From NCBI GenBank assembly GCA_934444765.1, contig CAKSDC010000002.1, forward strand, positions 115,220 through 179,219: a DNA stretch of 64,000 nucleotides, read 5' to 3'. Positions 62,714 through 64,000 of this stretch are shown here, in pieces. The notes beneath the pieces are model-generated. The model made no database searches, was not told where the DNA came from, and saw only the letters and a list, made by a program, of their open reading frames with translations. The stretch comes from an uncultured Oscillospiraceae bacterium. GTDB taxonomy: Bacteria > Bacillota > Clostridia > Oscillospirales > Ruminococcaceae. Each line of letters starts with the position of its first letter. Position 1 is the stretch's first letter. The translations under genes were made by a program, and so were the position numbers.

Positions 62714-63469
62714 TTAAGTTATAATATAGTATGCGTTAGAGTATCCGACTATACCATTGTACTCTATAACGTACCAAACGTCATCATAAGATGCGTAGTA
62801 AGTACCATATATAGTCACTTCGGAACTGTTAGGAATAGTACCTATTACAGTAGCGTCTATAGAGGGATAGTTTCTGATATTAAGGTTAGAGTATCCATTG
62901 GTTACTACTGTACCTTTAATAGTTCTGCTTGGTTCTACTAATGGAATGCCGAAGTAGTCGCATATAGACTGTACTAAGTTTTTAGCCATAGCGTCCAAAC
63001 TACTCTTTATCCACGCTTCATCTTCTGGGTTGTCGTGATATCCCAACTCACACAGTACGGCTACTGCTTTAGTACGGAGTACTTCGCCTAAGTAGTCAGT
63101 AGGTAGAGTGTTCACGCTATCGGGGTCAGGGTATATATCTTGTAGGTTGTTAGCTACTATGGTAGCAAGTCTTCTGCTTTCGGAACTGCTTGGAGCATAG
63201 TATATATCTATACCCTTTAGTTTTCCTGAATAGTACCCTGCACCAGAGTTAGTATGCAATGCAAAGTGGATATCATAGTTTCCCCTATTGCTTTCTGCTA
63301 TCGCCTCAGATACTGGCTTATTTCTATCGTTGCGAATATACTTAATGCCACTTGAACGTAAGTAAGGTTCCATTCGGTCAGCCAGTAGGTTCATGTAGTA
63401 TTCTTCGTCGCCCTCTATAAGATACTTATTATACTCTTGTGTAGATGGGCTTAGATATACTGTATACAT
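62714..63469 (-). CDS. N-acetylmuramoyl-L-alanine amidase (Amidase_3) with C-terminal SH3-like domain
   Basis: The enzyme cuts the amide bond between N-acetylmuramic acid and the stem peptide. The amidase domain (about residues 1-175) ends with AVLCELGYHDNPED, which carries the catalytic Glu, and includes IHFALHTNSGAG with a zinc His. The usual first zinc motif GHGG is replaced by YLSPSTQEYN, as in a clostridial subgroup. A bacterial SH3 domain follows (NIRNYPSIDATVIGTI). No signal peptide is visible. The ATG at 63469 is eight bases from AGAGGTG; an ATG two codons earlier is possible. Confidence 0.85.
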   Translation of the reverse strand: MYTVYLSPSTQEYNKYLIEGDEEYYMNLLADRMEPYLRSSGIKYIRNDRNKPVSEAIAESNRGNYDIHFALHTNSGAGYYSGKLKGIDIYYAPSSSESRRLATIVANNLQDIYPDPDSVNTLPTDYLGEVLRTKAVAVLCELGYHDNPEDEAWIKSSLDAMAKNLVQSICDYFGIPLVEPSRTIKGTVVTNGYSNLNIRNYPSIDATVIGTIPNSSEVTIYGTYYASYDDVWYVIEYNGIVGYSNAYYIIT

Positions 63470-63525
63470 TAACATATCACCTCTTTTTGAGTATATGCAC
63501 ACGCCGACCAAAATATTATAAAAAT

Positions 63526-63551
63526 ATCCCCATAGTGTGAACCACGGGGAT
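63526..63551 (-). terminator. Terminator of thrB
   Basis: ATCCCC pairs with GGGGAT around a 14-base loop, followed by ATTTTTAT on the minus strand. Confidence 0.75.
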
Positions 63552-63563
63552 ATATAGTCTATA

Positions 63564-64000
63564 CTATAATAATACTGTACCGTTATTATCTATAGTCAAG
63601 TCTTTAACTTGCCAATCGTTAAGACCTCTAAGGTCAAGTTCAAACCTCATCTTACCTGCAAAGTAAGTATTTTCATCGTTTACTATAGCCATAAGGCTTG
63701 GACCTGCTCCGCTAATATACATAGCATAAGCACCCAACTTATAACCCACCTTGAACACTTCTTCAGCATGAGGAATTAAAGGTAGTCTATAAGGTTGATG
63801 TAGCCTATCGTCTACGGCAGTACGCAAATTTTTATACTTACCAGTTAGCAAAGAAGCCGTAAACAGTGAAGCTCTTGAAAGGTTATACACAGCGTCTTTA
63901 TGGGATATCTCTTTAGGTAACGCTGAACGGGCTTTTTCGGTAGAAAGTTCAAAGTTTGGAACTATGACCACAAACTTTAAAGAAGTATGAACTTCTTGCT
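63564..64000 (-). CDS. thrB: Homoserine kinase, C-terminal part
   Basis: ThrB phosphorylates homoserine, the step before threonine synthase. The frame is open to the right edge, so the N-terminal half is missing from the window. The visible 145 residues match the family end: VVIVPNFELSTEKARSALP, KDAVYNLSRASL, DRLHQPYRLPLIP and the GHMP-kinase motif ISGAGPSLMAI. The window's thrC lies separately, 27 kb to the left. Confidence 0.93.
   Translation of the reverse strand, partial: QEVHTSLKFVVIVPNFELSTEKARSALPKEISHKDAVYNLSRASLFTASLLTGKYKNLRTAVDDRLHQPYRLPLIPHAEEVFKVGYKLGAYAMYISGAGPSLMAIVNDENTYFAGKMRFELDLRGLNDWQVKDLTIDNNGTVLL

Noticed and set aside
1..64000. CRISPR arrays, insertion sequences, prophage or attachment sites
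   Set aside because: No regularly spaced repeats, transposase or integrase genes, or tRNA-adjacent duplicated sites were seen.

Overview
The window looks like a chromosomal segment of a low-GC Gram-positive anaerobe of the Clostridia, most likely a Ruminococcus-like member of the Oscillospirales. I infer this from the gene order (tig-clpP-clpX-lon-ysxC; rplS-lepB-rbgA-rnhB-yraN), a leucine T-box leader, a secreted protein with a dockerin, a lipoprotein with cohesin-like segments, a SpoIVFB-like protease and a xylose/xyloside locus. There are no ribosomal RNA genes, insertion sequences, prophage genes or CRISPR arrays. Almost every base is accounted for by housekeeping genes. Promoters are close to the sigma-A consensus, usually with exactly 17 bp between boxes.

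Layout. 1-2293 (+): the end of tgt, an unknown small gene, endonuclease V and a HAD phosphatase. 2362-8211 (-): an ilvB-leuC-leuD-[unknown-GNAT-cupin]-leuB operon. 8400-9317 (-): a lipoprotein with cohesin-like pieces. 9565-11575 (-): leuA behind a T-box leader. 11709-14123 (-): a GH31 alpha-xylosidase with a CcpA-type site, then a VanZ-like protein. 15015-16178 (+): a long structured leader and an unknown membrane protein. 16323-20281 (+): xylA, GNAT, xylB and a membrane protein. 20339-24787 (-): rhomboid protease, rarA, kptA, glyA and a membrane protein. 24850-25268 (-): tRNA operon Val-Asp-Gly-Cys. 25479-34215 (-): yerC-methyltransferase-hslO, then ysxC, lon, clpX, clpP and tig. 34320-43469 (-): phosphoesterase and thrC, yraN-rnhB-rbgA, lepB, rplS, the DUF2344/radical-SAM pair and a DUF1275 protein. 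43708-50076: pepF, an FkbM methyltransferase (-), ilvA, ridA and cls. 50127-53510 (-): prs, ppa and an AI-2E family permease. 53803-56175 (+): pcrA. 56233-58236 (-): a lipoprotein and a dockerin/NlpC-P60 protein. 58503-61905 (-): aroB-aroA-aroC. 62012-64000: a mini M50 protease pair (+), an amidase and the end of thrB (-).

Functional themes. Branched-chain amino acid synthesis dominates the left part (ilvB, leuA-D; ilvA and ridA further right), with threonine synthesis at 35 kb and 64 kb and the shikimate branch at 58-62 kb. Xyloside and xylose use (alpha-xylosidase, xylA, xylB) is grouped at 11-20 kb and carries CcpA-like sites. Protein quality control (tig, clpXP, lon, hslO) forms one block.

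The most unusual signal is compositional. Reading all 64 kb by eye, I found GATC only twice, and both copies lie inside tRNA genes. A simple base-composition estimate predicts roughly 200. CTAG was not found at all. This points to strong selection against GATC at the DNA level, such as a GATC-specific restriction system elsewhere in the genome. Other points worth checking are two long leaders (15050-15350 and 39747-40090), a 34-bp perfect palindrome at 14278, a GNAT/cupin frame junction on a run of six A, and a lipoprotein built from half cohesin-like domains.
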